Under the pieces are notes generated by a model, which saw only the letters and a program-made list of their open reading frames with translations, had not been told where the DNA came from and ran no database searches. Both the position numbers and the translations under genes were made by a program. Positions 1 to 13,300 of a DNA stretch of 64,000 nt are shown here, piece after piece. Position 1 is the first letter of the stretch; every line of letters starts with the position of its first letter. Origin of the DNA: Sinohyriopsis cumingii (Eukaryota; Mollusca; Bivalvia; Unionida; Unionidae); contig CM068827.1 in assembly GCA_028554795.2 (NCBI GenBank), positions 75,465,244 to 75,529,243 on the forward strand. Reading direction: 5' to 3'.

Positions 1-440
1 GAGTACTCATTGAGCCAAAGACCAATGGGAAAGCAATTAAGATTAGCTTAACCTATGAAAGAGTTATATGATTAAACTGCAAAATATTTATATATCTATA
101 TCTATGAAAGAGCAAAACTGAATAAGAAAAATGAGGGAGTCTAGTTGCATATGGTGAGAAAATTCTCAAAGATTACTCAGTATAGTGAAATAGCACAAAG
201 TGGATCACATCTGTTATGCCTCTTGTAACAACATTCTGATCAGACAAAAGCAGAAGTAGTAACTGACAATTTAGCAATCCCTCTATACAAGGGTAGACTA
301 CTCTTATCGGCTATCATCTTGGCAAGCAGATGACTTTTCAGTATTTCTGTCATAAAACAGCCAAAAGATATGGTGAACAATTTTAATTTGCTAAGAAGGG
401 CTCAATTTGCATGGCAGTTAATGTACTCCCAATCTGAAGA

Positions 441-783
441 GGAAACATGTACATGTGCGTGTGATTTGAATTTTTAATGTAGCTTTAACAATTTTTCAGT
501 CATATCGCTCTAATGTCTGCGGTTTAGCAGTTTATAGTGATGTCTAGCATGAGGCATCATGCCACAGACATGTAGCATCATGTCCAACCCAGTCACATTA
601 TTTTGACACCAGGCAGACCAGTCCTAACACTAACCTCTTAATGCTAAGTGCCTTGCAAGGTAGCTTTTTGTACCATTTTTATAATCTTTGGTATGACTCA
701 GCCAGGGGTTCGATTCTGAGATCTCCCACATCCGAGGCATACGCTCAAACCACTAGACCACCAGAGCAGCTGGGAAACATGTA
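441..783 (-). mobile_element. tRNA-derived SINE, family A, copy 1, with 11-bp target duplication
   Basis: Minus-strand SINE: head ends near 770 (box A-like TGGTCTAGTGG, box B-like region near 705-715), body in the middle, TG/CA-type tail near 453-463. Flanked by GGAAACATGTA at 441-451 and 773-783, an exact 11-bp target-site duplication. The body recurs at 22981, 26039, 34962 and 54069. Confidence 0.88.
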
Positions 784-800
784 ACTATTTTAATTTCAAA

Positions 801-987
801 TTAGCCATGGAGGCTCAGTAGTTAGCATGCAGCACTCGTGAGAAAAGGTGTGGGTTCAAATCCTTCCATCAGATCAGTCCTGGTTGGCTATTCTGAACTG
901 TCCTTGGGCAAGTCCCTTTACTCCAACTGCCTCTATACTAAATAACTTATTTGTTTTACAGTGCCGTACAACATAAAACCAAACCAT
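801..987 (+). mobile_element. tRNA-derived SINE, family C, copy 1
   Basis: Box A-like GGCTCAGTAGTTAGCATG and box B-like GTGGGTTCAAATCC about 50 bp apart, then a body with TCCTTGGGCAAGTCCCTTTA, a core common in animal SINEs, and an ACCAAACC tail. A second diverged copy lies at 49521. Confidence 0.65.
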
Positions 988-3900
988 ATCTATTGTTTCA
1001 GCCTACACTACTGGCAGCTTGTACCCCTACTGACATTAAAAACAAAATGCATCAAGGGTATAAAAATGTACAGAACTTACTAGTTTCATTCACATTTATA
1101 ATTTATAACTGGATTGTCACAAAGCAGTTCATGATATTGTTATCTTCTTCCCATTTCAAACCAAACGGAAGTTTTCTATGTTAAAGAGGGGACTATTCAA
1201 TGTCATTTGTAGCATGCTGGAAGCGTCCATTTTCAGTGAAGGTGTGGACGCAAGACTTACACATATATAGAAGGCAAACACTTTGCATCCATTGTATGCA
1301 ATGTCTAATTCTAATAGTTCCAAAAAATTGATAAAAAAGGAGGAAAAATATGCCCTTACATCTCAACATTACAGAAATGTATGGTGTTATGTATATTTAA
1401 TTTAAATTGTTTTTCTGTTAGTTTTAAATTTTTAAATTTCATCACATGTTATTGTAATGTAACATTGTTTACTGGACTTGACCTTGTCCAAAACTAAGTT
1501 CATTTCGGCTTGACCTGATTGACTTTGTTTTTATTTTTATATTTCATTTATGTAAACAACTAAAAATAGCCTCATTATACTCTATGTGTATGAGGTTATT
1601 AACCAAATTATTATTCAGGTAAATAAGAAGTGGTAAATGTGTTGATTAGGGTCAGGGTTTTGGAGATTCCCACATGAATTTTATAGGTTATTGTGTTGTA
1701 AGTAAACAAGGCTCAATAAAACATTCTAGAAAGTTATTTTCCATTAGGTAATGGTTGTTTTTAGAAAATGCTAATGTGACCTAGGGTCAAGCAGATAACT
1801 ATATTTTGTGATTGTGAAGATTTCACCAGTTGTGCTTTAACATCTAGCACTTTAAGCTGTATTATGTTGTGACCAGTTTCGGCTGAATTTTATTTTCTTC
1901 AAATTATTGGATTCAAGTGATTATTTTCTCTGGACATAGAGAAGTGCTCAGACTAAATTCTTGGATAAAGACATTCATTGGAATTTATACTGTATTCAAA
2001 TCTGGAATGATATTTCTGTGATTCAACAAGAGACTGTTGACACATCAGCACTTTGCTGACTATGACAGACATGTCATCGCCTTCAATTCTGGATCTCATC
2101 GGGACATGAACTCAGTGTCATTCAGGACTTTTTATTCCTATTGACTTGTGTTTTTAATTCTTGGAATACAATTTGGTTTTAATTCGCAACTCTGTAAGTT
2201 CTTTTTTTCTCATTTTTCATTTTGTATTCAAGGGAAATAAATTATTTGTTAAATTTTACAAAGCTTGTTGTCGTCACTCTTTTCTGTTACTTGTTTTAAG
2301 AGCATAGTCTCGTAAAAAATGGAAATATCTGGAGCATATGGATCAGCATGAACTAGATCACTAATTAGGGGCAAAACGATTCATCAATATAGCGATACTT
2401 TTGCTGTAACAATACACATGTCCATACAAGAGACGGAGAACTGATACAAAATGATACTTACTGTATGTATGTTATTTTAGTCTTCAGCAGTCATAATTAA
2501 TTATTCTATTAGTTTGCATTGTTATTCTTTAAAACTAGAATTCATCTGAAATAGATTCTGTAGTCACAGACACTCGTTTCTGTTAGTAAAAACAAATAAG
2601 ACTATTGAGAATACAAATTCTACAAATTAACACAAAGTCACAGTTCATAATCTGCCCCCCCCCCTGCTAATTATTTTAACCCAGCAGCATGTTCAACATA
2701 TCCTATACATTCCAAACGTGTTCTACAAGTATAATGAAGTAATTTACTTATCATTTAATAACCACATTTACTCAAAGTTTCTGTGATGAAATGTATCATG
2801 TTTACATTGGTCAATTTGAAAGCTACACTTCCAGTGTGTCGCATGGTCAAATATGATCCACTAAATTTCCTTTGGTGTTTATTGCTTGTTCTGTTCCAGG
2901 TTAAACAATAACCACCACTCAGAAATTAATGTAGCTTATTCCCTGCATGACAAACAGGAAAAGTTGGCAAAGCAATAGAAAAACCACGTAAAAGTCATTC
3001 ACTGATAATGTAAAGTACTTAAACAGATATGGTGTCAGTATGTGTGATTGCATAAATCTTGCAAAAATTTGTATAAATTTGCGAACTTGGAAAACAGTGA
3101 TGTACGAGAACTCATGCAAATTAGTTGAAAGCCCCACATGTGAAAATGTGCTCGGTGAAGTATGCTAACTTTATTTAACCATTCTTCTCAGAACATGTTT
3201 TGGGGGAAGGCAACTGTTCACACATCTGGGTTATTCAAGCATGACATGAATGATTGTTAAATTAAATCTGATTGCCCATGAATAAGCATTGTTATGTCAT
3301 AGTCAGAAACTTTCATTAAGGAAGTTTTACAAATGCATGTTTAAAATATGAACTACCTAGAAAATCTAAAATTTCTGATTCCCAGCTCTGTTGATTATGA
3401 TTTCATTTGGCAATTACTGGCTGATGATTGTAATGATGACAATTATTTTTAAAGTTATGAACTATATCGAATTAATGGAGCTGGGAAAGGGTTGATGGAC
3501 ATACCTGTGAGTTATTTGTGTTAAATATGAGTCACATAATAAAAAACAGACAGAAAGACAGTCAATCTCCCATTCAGCGGTATTTCAAAATCAAATGTAG
3601 AAAGGGCAAAATACTGAGCCTAACTAAAATAGACAATTTAAAAGTATAAAACAATTTTCATTTTTTATCAATCAATTCAGCCCTGTGGATCATAAGCTAC
3701 AAGACCATATATCCATATCGGGGTTAAGAAAAACTGAATAAATAAGGATGAAAAAAAAATGAAATTAAGAGTAAAGATATTTATTTGAATACCTTTCTCT
3801 GCACAAGCAGACTGGCATTGATGGACTAAAATTCCTAAGAAAGCATTATGGAAAAGATAAGAAATCTGGCATGGAAGTCAGTAAATTACTGATTCAAGAA

Positions 3901-4910
3901 AGTAAGTTTATGTTAGTGAAAAATCCTATTTTGGATAATATCTGTGAGCTCTGGAAAATTTTCCATAACAGTCATAAAGATGAGTTTCCCAACATATCCA
4001 AGCTGACAAAGAGAGCTATGTATATGATCCTTCAGTAGGAAGCACAGAACAATATTCATAGACAGATAAAGAACAGAGTATGCTCATAAATAATTTACAG
4101 ATTAATGCTTATACAACAAGAGGTGACATCTTTTAAAGATATTGATTTCAGTAGAGCTTTAAGAAAGTGGAGAAGGAAGAAAGAGAGACAGATATTAAAG
4201 TGTTAGGTAAATATTGAACTATGGCTGTTTCTTCTCCCCCCTCCTATTTTCACTGCCCCTTATTTCTTTGACAAAGGGAGAGTTTTCCCTTAAAATAAAA
4301 TCCTGGCAGTCTCACTCCTTAAATTGTACATGGGGAACAAAACTAGAATTTCTCTCTTTATGCTGAGATATTTAACCAATAAAGGAAGGTGCCAATGGAA
4401 TAAATAAAATTAGCACAGAATCAAGAATGGGGCAGAATTCAAACTGTTCAAGTTTATCACCTTGTTTAAGTTACAAAAAATATAGAATAGGATTGGGTGT
4501 TGTCAATAGTTTTCCTTCTTCACTAACAAATATATGGATGCAGTGGTCTGTTGTATCTGTAGGAATGTGACAGATTTTGTTGGTATTCATCCTCACTCCC
4601 ATGCTTGGATTTGTTCCAGATGAGATTTTCTTTGCACAAGCAAATTGCATTATATCTTTTGTTAAGAAGATAACATCAAATTGTTTTCCAAGTTTAAGTG
4701 AGAAATGAAATTAGTAATAAGATGTTTTCAAAGTATTCATGATGTGCAAAATAAAGCGCCTGATGGCTAAAGTAAGTTAAATGGAGCCACCATGAAATGT
4801 CCTCAAACATTCAATAAAACTCATTGACAACGAAGAGGTAGTCTGTTTGAAGGTATTTTTGTTATCTTGTCGTCGATAAGAATTGCATATAAATATATGA
4901 TAATTATATA
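988..4910. other. Non-coding stretch downstream of NGLY1 exon 6
   Basis: AT-rich sequence without a recognisable exon, repeat family or RNA gene. Short open frames (for example 951-1184, 2919-3137) have no recognisable domains. It is either the last NGLY1 intron or its 3' flank. Confidence 0.5.
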
Positions 4911-4912
4911 TA

Positions 4913-6392
4913 CAGTGCAACCCCGCTATATTGTGAATTCTGACATTACGCGGTTGTGGCATGGGTCCTGAAATTTCATATATTCATTCGCACATGAAAA
5001 AATATTTTTTTGCTCAAAGTACATGAAATAGTGTATAAAAATTGTATTATCATTATGGGGAGGAGATCAGGTATGAATTCCAATTTAATATGATCATGGC
5101 ATGGTTCCTGAAATTTTAAATACATGTGTATTTTTCTCGTACCGGGAAAGAATTTTTTTGTAAGTACGAGTAATAGTGTGTAAAACATTTATTATCATTT
5201 TGGGGAAGAGTTCGTGCAGGAATTTTAATATGATACAATCGTGGCATAGCTTCTGAAATTTAACAATATCACCAGGTTCTTGAAGTGTTATGCCAAAATA
5301 AACATTATCGGAAATGTTACTTACTACTGATCCATGAGTAAAGCCAGTAAGTCGTCTTGTGATTGTCTTCAATTAATTCTGTATACAATCGTTGCTCAAA
5401 CAATAGCAGAAAAGTGTTTCTTCTTTAATTGCATACAGAACCAAGCACCAGACAATGCAGTGGTTGATAAAAGATACTCACAATTTAGAAAACATAAAAA
5501 AACGAAAGCCGCCAACATGTTTGCTGGACTTGGTGGTGTTATTAGATGCAATCAGTTGACCAGTAAATAATGTCTGCTTTATTACCTGGATACTGAAAGG
5601 GTATAAAATTGTACATGTGTTCAGCTGAAAAAAATGTATAAACATGACTTGTGACCATTGCAGGCCTATTGCACTTAGTTCTTGGGTTTTACATGGGTAT
5701 GGTGTTTGTTTATGAACTTGTCATTAATTTCCTATTTTTTATTTTAAAAAATTATCATTATGGAAAAGCAAGTTCACAAACGCAAGTCGTTCTCTACACT
5801 TTGAGCAATAATTAGTATAGTAGTTTTCACACATTTCTTTTGACATTCACAAAATCTTAAGTAAAAGTTATATACACGCTGAAAGCATGTGTTGATTGTT
5901 AATTATTCTTGCTCTAGTCGTTCAACGAATAGGCGTTAATTATTGGAAATTTGCAATGGATAAATGTACATGGAAACACATATGAAAATGTTAGCAGTAT
6001 GAAATTTGTACAGACACTGTTCATAGACCCTGGAACGTAATGAACCGTGCACGTGCTTTGTCCTTCTTAACCTAATTTTGCTGTTAATTTTTCCCCACTG
6101 AATTCAGACACATAATGATGTGTGACAAAATTATTGAATAGTTTAAATATGTATGCAATTTTGGCAATGGAATTACAGATATTATGGATTAATTGCAAGC
6201 CCCAACGGCACGATAGTAAACGGTGTTGATACCCTATTCATCATACACATTAGATGTGAATACACGTTTATGTGCCAATGAGTTGTTCTCTGAAAAGTAA
6301 AATACTGTATAACCCCGCATTAACGTGACCCCAATATTAATGCTATCCAATTTTTTGGACCCCAATTATCACGTTATAGCGGGGTTCCATTG
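4913..6392. mobile_element. TIR DNA transposon (pogo/Tigger-like ends), family 1 copy 1, non-autonomous
   Basis: Left end CAGTGCAACCCCGCTATA (4913) and right end, reverse-complemented, CAATGGAACCCCGCTATAAC (ending 6392) form terminal inverted repeats, flanked by TA on both sides. 1480 bp, no transposase recognised. Internal blocks (GTGTTGATAC near 6220, GTTCTCTGA near 6287) recur in the element at 38295-40264. TIR sequence and TA duplication fit pogo/Tigger within Tc1/mariner. Confidence 0.8.
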
Positions 6393-6403
6393 TATGTGTG
6401 TTC

Positions 6404-7056
6404 ATTAGTACTTTCAAGACTGGACTATTGTAACTCAATTCTGTCTGGTTTATCTCAATATCTACTCCAAAAACTTCAAAAACTTCAAAACACAGCTGCT
6501 CGGATCATACTTAGAGTACCACGATCAGAGCACACCTCCCCGATGCTCTGTACCCTACATTAGCTATCCATTCGATCCAGAATCAAACACAAAATTTGTT
6601 CTCTGTGCTACATTTCACTGTCGGACTCCAGTCCAACATACCTATCTGACCTCACCCATGTGTACACACCAGCAAGATATTTATGCTCCTCTTCTGACAA
6701 TCGTATACTCATTATTCCCACTATGAAAACAAAGTCATATGGACAGCGTTCTTTTGCATACCATGGCCCAGCAACGTGGAATGAATTGCCCACTGAACTT
6801 AGACACAAAGACACAGTGATCATATTCAAGAAGGCTCTCAAAACTCACTTATTTCGACTGCAAGAACAAACTTAAAGACCTAATAATGTTTCCTACCTGA
6901 AATATTCTCAGCATGTTTTTTATTTTTTAATGTTTTTCTAATTTCGTGTTGTTTATTTTTGTAATAATATGATTATGTTTCTTATCTTATAGGTGTTGTC
7001 TAATGTCGTAAAGCACTTAGAGCTTCTAAAGATTAGGCGCTATACAAAGTCCTCAT

Positions 7057-7058
<2 letters not shown>
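6404..7058 (+). mobile_element. 5'-truncated LINE 3' end (L2/CR1-like RT C-terminus and tail)
   Basis: Plus-strand frame gives LQKLQNTAARIILRVPRSEH, YTPARYLCSSSDNRI, KTKSYGQRSFAYHGPATWNE and LPTELRHKDTVIIFKKALKT, the standard C-terminus of many animal LINE reverse transcriptases. One in-frame stop breaks it near 6560. The tail GTAAAGCACTTAGAG...GGCGCTATACAAAG then ATTATT is the typical L2-type 3' end. It begins about 12 bp after the TIR element ends, so the 5' part is missing. Confidence 0.85.

Positions 7059-7059
<1 letters not shown>

Positions 7060-7105
<46 letters not shown>
7060..7105. repeat. (AT)n microsatellite
   Basis: Perfect AT tract directly after the LINE 3' tail, probably grown from its A/T-rich end. 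Confidence 0.95.
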
Positions 7106-7109
<4 letters not shown>

Positions 7110-7639
7110 CTGCATATTGGAAATACAAGCAACAATATCAACATACATAAAAAGGCACCACCTACCTTCCAAAGATGAAAAGACAATCAAGTTTATCAAT
7201 ATGTATCATATCACAGGCTGTGTATTGTGAATCATATTGATATGCAGCACAGGTGTATTGTTTCACCCCTATCACTAATCGTGTGTGAACAACACACACT
7301 CACCTACACAAATAGGGATATCATGTTAAAGTTCCACTAGGTTTTAAATGAGAAGATGGTGACAATGTAAGGGACCGCTTGGTGGCAACTGAGTTCAAAA
7401 TTATAAACGAATGAACGAAAAGAGTAAGCTTTATGCATTTTTTGTATCCTCGATGCTTTTTGTTGTTAAAATTGGTAGGGGGATACAAGCTGCTGGAGGT
7501 GTAGGCTGAAACTTTAAAAAGTAAACATTTTACAGTGCATGTTGAGAGTTAAAACAAAATGATAAACTAGAAAACTACATAATTATACTACATTAAATGA
7601 AGAGAATTGAAAAATTAGCACTTGGAATGTTCAATTTAC
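7106..7639. other. Non-coding stretch, dispersed-repeat fragment
   Basis: Between the AT tract and NGLY1 exon 6. Sequence at 7368-7530 (GATGCTTTTTGTTGTTAAAA, then a G-rich TTGGTAGGGGGATACAAGC) resembles 31620-31740, so a diverged dispersed repeat. Nothing else recognised. Confidence 0.4.
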
Positions 7640-7750
7640 CCTTCAGCAGAGCACACTGGCTGTCACTACAAAGCATCCATGAAATGTTGCCATCTTCAAA
7701 TGTTTTGCTGTCAATACGAATCTTGATTATGTCAATTTTCAAACCTGAGT
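7640..7750 (-). CDS. NGLY1: NGLY1 exon 6 (central PAW domain)
   Basis: 36 codons flanked by split codons. Acceptor ATTTCAG before AC TCA completes the Asp codon opened by exon 5; donor CTGAAGG before GTAAAT (phase 1). [20 protein letters not shown] and [11 protein letters not shown] match human [20 protein letters not shown] and TVEWKLRSDTA. The remaining PAW tail (human motif WQHTQLFRQS) was looked for on the minus strand below 7640 by eye and not found. Confidence 0.88.
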
Positions 7751-10275
7751 CTGAAATATAGAATGGAATTGAGGTAAATATAGACAGCATGATATAAAAC
7801 ACTTTCATGCTACTTGCCTGTAACTCAACATATGCAAGGTCACTCATGACCAATATGATAGTGACCTGATATGACAATGCTCTACATAATTGTGTAATAC
7901 TGTGCCTTCTTCATAGAAAAGTGTGCTATGTTAACAATGGTCATCCAAATTTCTGCCTCAACCAAAGCACTTTTCAAAAGGTCTATTTAAGAAAACATCT
8001 CATGCTTTATTATCTGATAAACAACATCTTACATCAGCCCTATATTCAAATTAAATTATCACTCATTAAATTGTTTTAACTGAAATTAGAACACATGTGA
8101 GGTCCTCCATTTTTGTTTAACTGTAATAGCCCTTGTGAAAAGAACAACTTGTAAAACATCATTTCTCGGGGGGGGGGGTAATGGAGAGGGAAATTCTGTC
8201 ACACGACTAATCTCTAAATAGGCATAATACTCTGATAAGCCAATGTATCATAGCATCAATTTTGCTGAATCTTGGCAGCCTATTAAAACTTGCCTCTACT
8301 GTATACAATCACACTTGGCAGTCCATTCAAAACATGCTTAATATGTATACAATCACACTTGGCAGCCTGTCCAAGACATGCTTCAAATATATACAATCAC
8401 ACCTGGCAGCCCATTCAAAACATGCTTAATGTGTATACAATAACACTTGGCAACCTGTCCAAAACATGCTTCAAATATATACAATCACACCTGGCAGCCC
8501 ATTCAAAACATGCTTAATATGTATACAGTCACACTTGGCAGCCTGTCCAAAACTTGCTTCTACTGTATACAATCACACCTGGCAGCCCATTCAAAACATG
8601 CTTAATGTGTATACAATCACAATTGGCAGCCTGTCCAAAACTTGCTTCAAATATATACAATCACACCTGGCAGCCCATTCAAAACATGCTTAATGTGTAT
8701 ACAATCACACTTGGCAGCCTGTCCAAAACTTGCTTCAAATATATACAATCACACCTGGCAGCTCATTCAAAACATGCTTAATGTGTATACAATCACACTT
8801 GGCAGCCTATCCAAAACATGCTTCAAATATATACAATCACACCTGGCACCCCATTCAAAACATGCTTAATGTGTATACAATCACACTTTCACACTTGGCA
8901 GCCTGTCCAAAACATGCATCAAATATACACAATCACATCTGGCAGCCCATTCAAAACATGCTTAATGTGTATACAATCACACTTGGCAGCCTGTCCAAAA
9001 CATGTTTCAAATATATACAATCACACCTGGCAGCCCATTCAAAACATGCCTAATGTGTATACATACAATCAGTCTTGGCAGCCTATCCAAAACATGCTTC
9101 AAATATATACAATCACACCTGGCACCCCATTCAAAACATGCTTAATGTGTATACAATCACACTTTCACACTTGGCAGCCTGTCCAAAACATGCTTCAAAT
9201 ATATACAACCACATCTGGCAGCCCATTCAAAACATGCTTCATATGTATACAATGATACTTGGCAGCTCATCCAAAACATGCTTCTACTGTGTACAATCAC
9301 ACTTGGCAACCCATCAAAACCATTTTTCATATATATACAATCACACTGCAACTTCTTACACCTACCTGCACAAAGATAGTAATAATTAAAATCCAATGAG
9401 AATAAAGGTATATTTATTCCTCTGATTCCAAGACCATAAATTCCATCAAAATATTTTTGATAAAAAATATTAACTATAAGCATTAGTTTTCCTCCAAATT
9501 GTATCTGCATTTTCTTCTTCTCACCTCTGCCGTCATTTTTAACCTATTTATAGTCTACCTGACTGTTTTATTTTTGTTATATACATTGTTTATAAAACTT
9601 TTAAAACTATATTCTATGTACCAGTCAATCATACTGATACTAAATACTTTTCACTCCACCTGTCTCCATACTAAAATTCATAATCATTCCAAAAAAATAT
9701 TGCTAATGGATGGTATCTCTGAATATTCTGCATCCCTCCCTGCACTTGAGACAGAAACTTAATAGTCAAGAATCAACTAAAGTATAACTGAATGAATATA
9801 ATATACTGCTGTTATACAATAAATGTAATGACTTTCTCAAGTCAAGATTGCTTATGTTCACCTGCATCTAATAATAGAAGAAAAAAAAAGGGAAAATGTC
9901 ATTAACAACTGCTGAAGAAATGTATGAGTTTAACAACCACTGAAGAGATAAAAGATAATACTCTGTCATTTTCTAACCCTATCTAAGACAATGGCAGAAT
10001 AATAGGTCAAAAGGAAGGGTCCAATATGTGCAACCAGCTAGGCTCAGGGTTTGCAAATGTGTCATGAACAAAAACTGATTAAATGTAAACTGTGCTTCAA
10101 AAATAGGTCATCCCCATGCCTGGTGCCTCTCTAAATCCCCTGAAAATGATTCATACAGGTATAAGCCCTTTGCAATTGAAGGAAATATCAGCAGCTAAAA
10201 TCCCATGCTTTTAATCTCTACTGACCTGGGTCTGACTATTGCCATAATTGTTATTGTTTTAAATCTCATCTTCTC

Positions 10276-10367
<92 letters not shown>

Positions 10368-13300
10368 GTTCAGGAATGTGAGTAAAATACTGTTTCATTA
10401 TGCATTGGTGTAGGTCAGCAAAATTCCACCCTCAGCATAAGAATTTTGCTTCAGGCACTTAGCAAAGTCTCATGTATGAAAACAGGTGAAGATTTCCCAT
10501 CCTAAACTGATGTACAGGAAATGATTATGTTAGTCTGCCTTACACAAATTGTTTTCCAACCAGTTTACAAGCTTTTCACCACCTCAAATACTAGCACCCA
10601 TCCACATTTAAATTTGTAAAAATGAATGTCTATTATATGTTGGTATTTGATGTCTGCAGAAAGACTACCTCCAAAATCAAATTTCCAGGAAATTTCTGCT
10701 TTATCAGTCCCCTCTGTCCTGGCCAGATACACCATATTCCAGTCATGTTCTTCCTTTCTAAAGATATTTTGGGAGGAATGGATCATTGCTGCATAGCCAA
10801 GTGTATAAGAACCATTGTCTGAGAGTCGCACATACTCATCTTTGGAACATCTGTACTGTATATGGAATGATTTGGTTTTCTTCTCCATCTCTGTTAGCTA
10901 AAGTAGACAATATCAGTGTTGTGATTTAACATAAATATATATTTTTTTAATTCTCAGAAAAAGGGTTCTCATTGATTGGCATGTTCATCTATGTCGGAAC
11001 TCTAATTTGTTGTGAGAATCCCTACCTTCACACATTAGATTTTATACTGGTCCTATTTTCAAGAAGCTCCTCAAAATGAGTGCACATTTCAACTCGATTT
11101 TTGAGATTAAAAAATGAACAAACTAATTTACATATAGGAGATTTAACAACAGCCATGCATTCACTTCAACAATGTTCTTTAGCTGTTTAGAGTCTTAAGT
11201 TTGTTTGTGTACTGTAACAAATAAATGTAATGTGCAAACTCAAAGATGCAATATTCAAGTTTGAGTGTACACATCAGGGTAAGAGGGACCTGGCTCCTGA
11301 TGTGGATGAACTGCCCATAGTAGCAAGTTCAGCAGGTGGGTGAAAGCGACTATCTACCCTCCCTGAAGATTCTTGGGAAGAAGTTCTATTCCCCTCCCTC
11401 CTTTCTGACCCAAGTTCATAAGAGATTAAAAAATGAACAAACTAGTTTATATACTGGAGATTTAACATTTGCCATGCATTCACTTCAAGAATGTTCTTTG
11501 GCTGTTTAGATTCTTAAGTTTGTGTACTGTAACAAATACATGTAATGTGCAATTTCAAAGGCACAATATTCAAATTTGAGTGTGTACTCAGGCTAAGGAG
11601 TTTTTTTAACACTGGGCCAGACCTCACAGCTTTCTAAATTTTGGTAATAGCTTTCTACATAGTTAACTGAAGTTGACTTTTAACCCTATAAGTACAAATT
11701 GTTTCACCGAAAAAACTCCACAATTATATTTATCAAGCCATTCTTTTATTTGTCTCATTGACAAAGACATAATGAAATATACAAGAGTCACATGCTACAG
11801 GTTAAGTTAAAGAATGTAACTACAATGCAGACATATAATTAATGATTATTATGACCACAGTGTCTATTACCTTGTGACTAGTGCCTGGTATGAATGGACC
11901 CTTTTTGAGTGAAAATAACTGAAGACTAAATTTTGCACTGAAAAATACTAACAAGTTAGTATTTTCTAACGTATAAAACTTATGCAACTTCAAAACTCAC
12001 TTACATTCAATAGAATCAACATGTATTTTTATTGAGGGGAACTACTTTTAATCATGTAATACTTACCTGTTGCTAATGGTAGCTGGCTCATTAATTTGCA
12101 TTAAAAAAAGATGAGAAGAAGAGCCATTGTGCTCACAGAGGGATAGGAGGAGTACCACTAGAGTAGAGAAGTAGAAACTGCGAAGCCAGTATTCACCTTT
12201 TATAATAAAAAGGACCCAGCCATCAACTGTTATGCCAGATCAAGCCTCTAAAAGTAGGGAACCGATGGAAGAGAAATACTCTGCAGGAGTAGGAACACAT
12301 TGCAAGGACTGTCCATCCTTTCCTAAGGATAGGGGAAGGGCCCACAAATTTACACCCTGTGTCAAACCTAAACCGTTCAGAGGCCTGACTGCCGAGGCAA
12401 GATATGAAATGGGGTTCTTGCTCTGAGTGGGGCTGCGTGGCTTTGTGGAACTTTGCCAACAGATCCTGTGGTTAGTCACGATGATTTCGCTTCTGACCCA
12501 GTTTTGATGGGCAGAATTGGACCCAAAGGGCTCTTGTTGCAGGTCACTGAGATTTGAGAGGCAAAAGAGGGGATAAGCCCTCTGAAGTAAGTCTCTGCCT
12601 CCTTGGGAACAGCCTTGAAAAGGTTCTTACTGAGCTCTAGTAAGACTTTGGATGCATCCAGAGCAACGTGTGTGCAGAGGTGCAGAAGCTCCATTGATAA
12701 GGATAACACATGCCTGAATGTTTTGTCACTGCTTCCAACAAACAATGAAGGGCATCTATTCACAGAGATTCCTCCTTCAGCAGGTTGAATGAGACTGTTG
12801 AAAAGAGGTCAGCATGCAAGGCTCCAGTTATTAGTGACCTAGCCTTTTGCTCTAAGGTTCAGTGTTTTAACTGGAAGATGAGCCCAGGTCCCCATGGAAA
12901 TACCCACTTGTGCCACTTCAGCGTCCCAAGTGAGAGGTTGAATGGGTCAGGAAACAACAAGAGTTCTGGCTAAGAGTCAGACCCAGAAAGTTTATCCAAG
13001 CTGGAAAGAATTTTAGTGTTACCAAAGCCTGAATGCTTGTGACACAGCTCACTAGGTGAAACATTGTAAACATTGTAAACCTTGTTTACAGCTTTGTCGA
13101 AAGACCAGATCTATTCCTTCTCTGCTGCATTTACCAGCTGATGACAGGAGGCAGGGTGTCCGAAGAGAGGGGTGCCATGACAGCCTTTCTGTAGAAACTC
13201 ATGAGATTCAGCAAGGACAAAACAGATGTCTTCATCCCAGTCATGCTCCTGGGAGGCAGGACTATGCAACCCAATTTCTCTGTGTTGCAGGGGAGACCTA

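Noticed and set aside
705..770. Functional tRNA gene
   Set aside because: Box A and B are present, but the sequence is the head of a dispersed SINE, decayed differently in each copy and with no complete cloverleaf.
8271..9350. CRISPR-like array
   Set aside because: Units are contiguous with no unique spacers, and the context is a eukaryotic intron.
8290..9389. Overlapping plus-strand frames of 75-145 codons with repeated [20 protein letters not shown] peptides
   Set aside because: They arise from the 44-bp minisatellite, which lacks stops. The unit length is not a multiple of three, so the same peptide appears in shifting frames.
10195..10398. Frame with a long (IY)n peptide
   Set aside because: Pure translation of the TA microsatellite. 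The same applies to 40009-40440 and 38089-38421.
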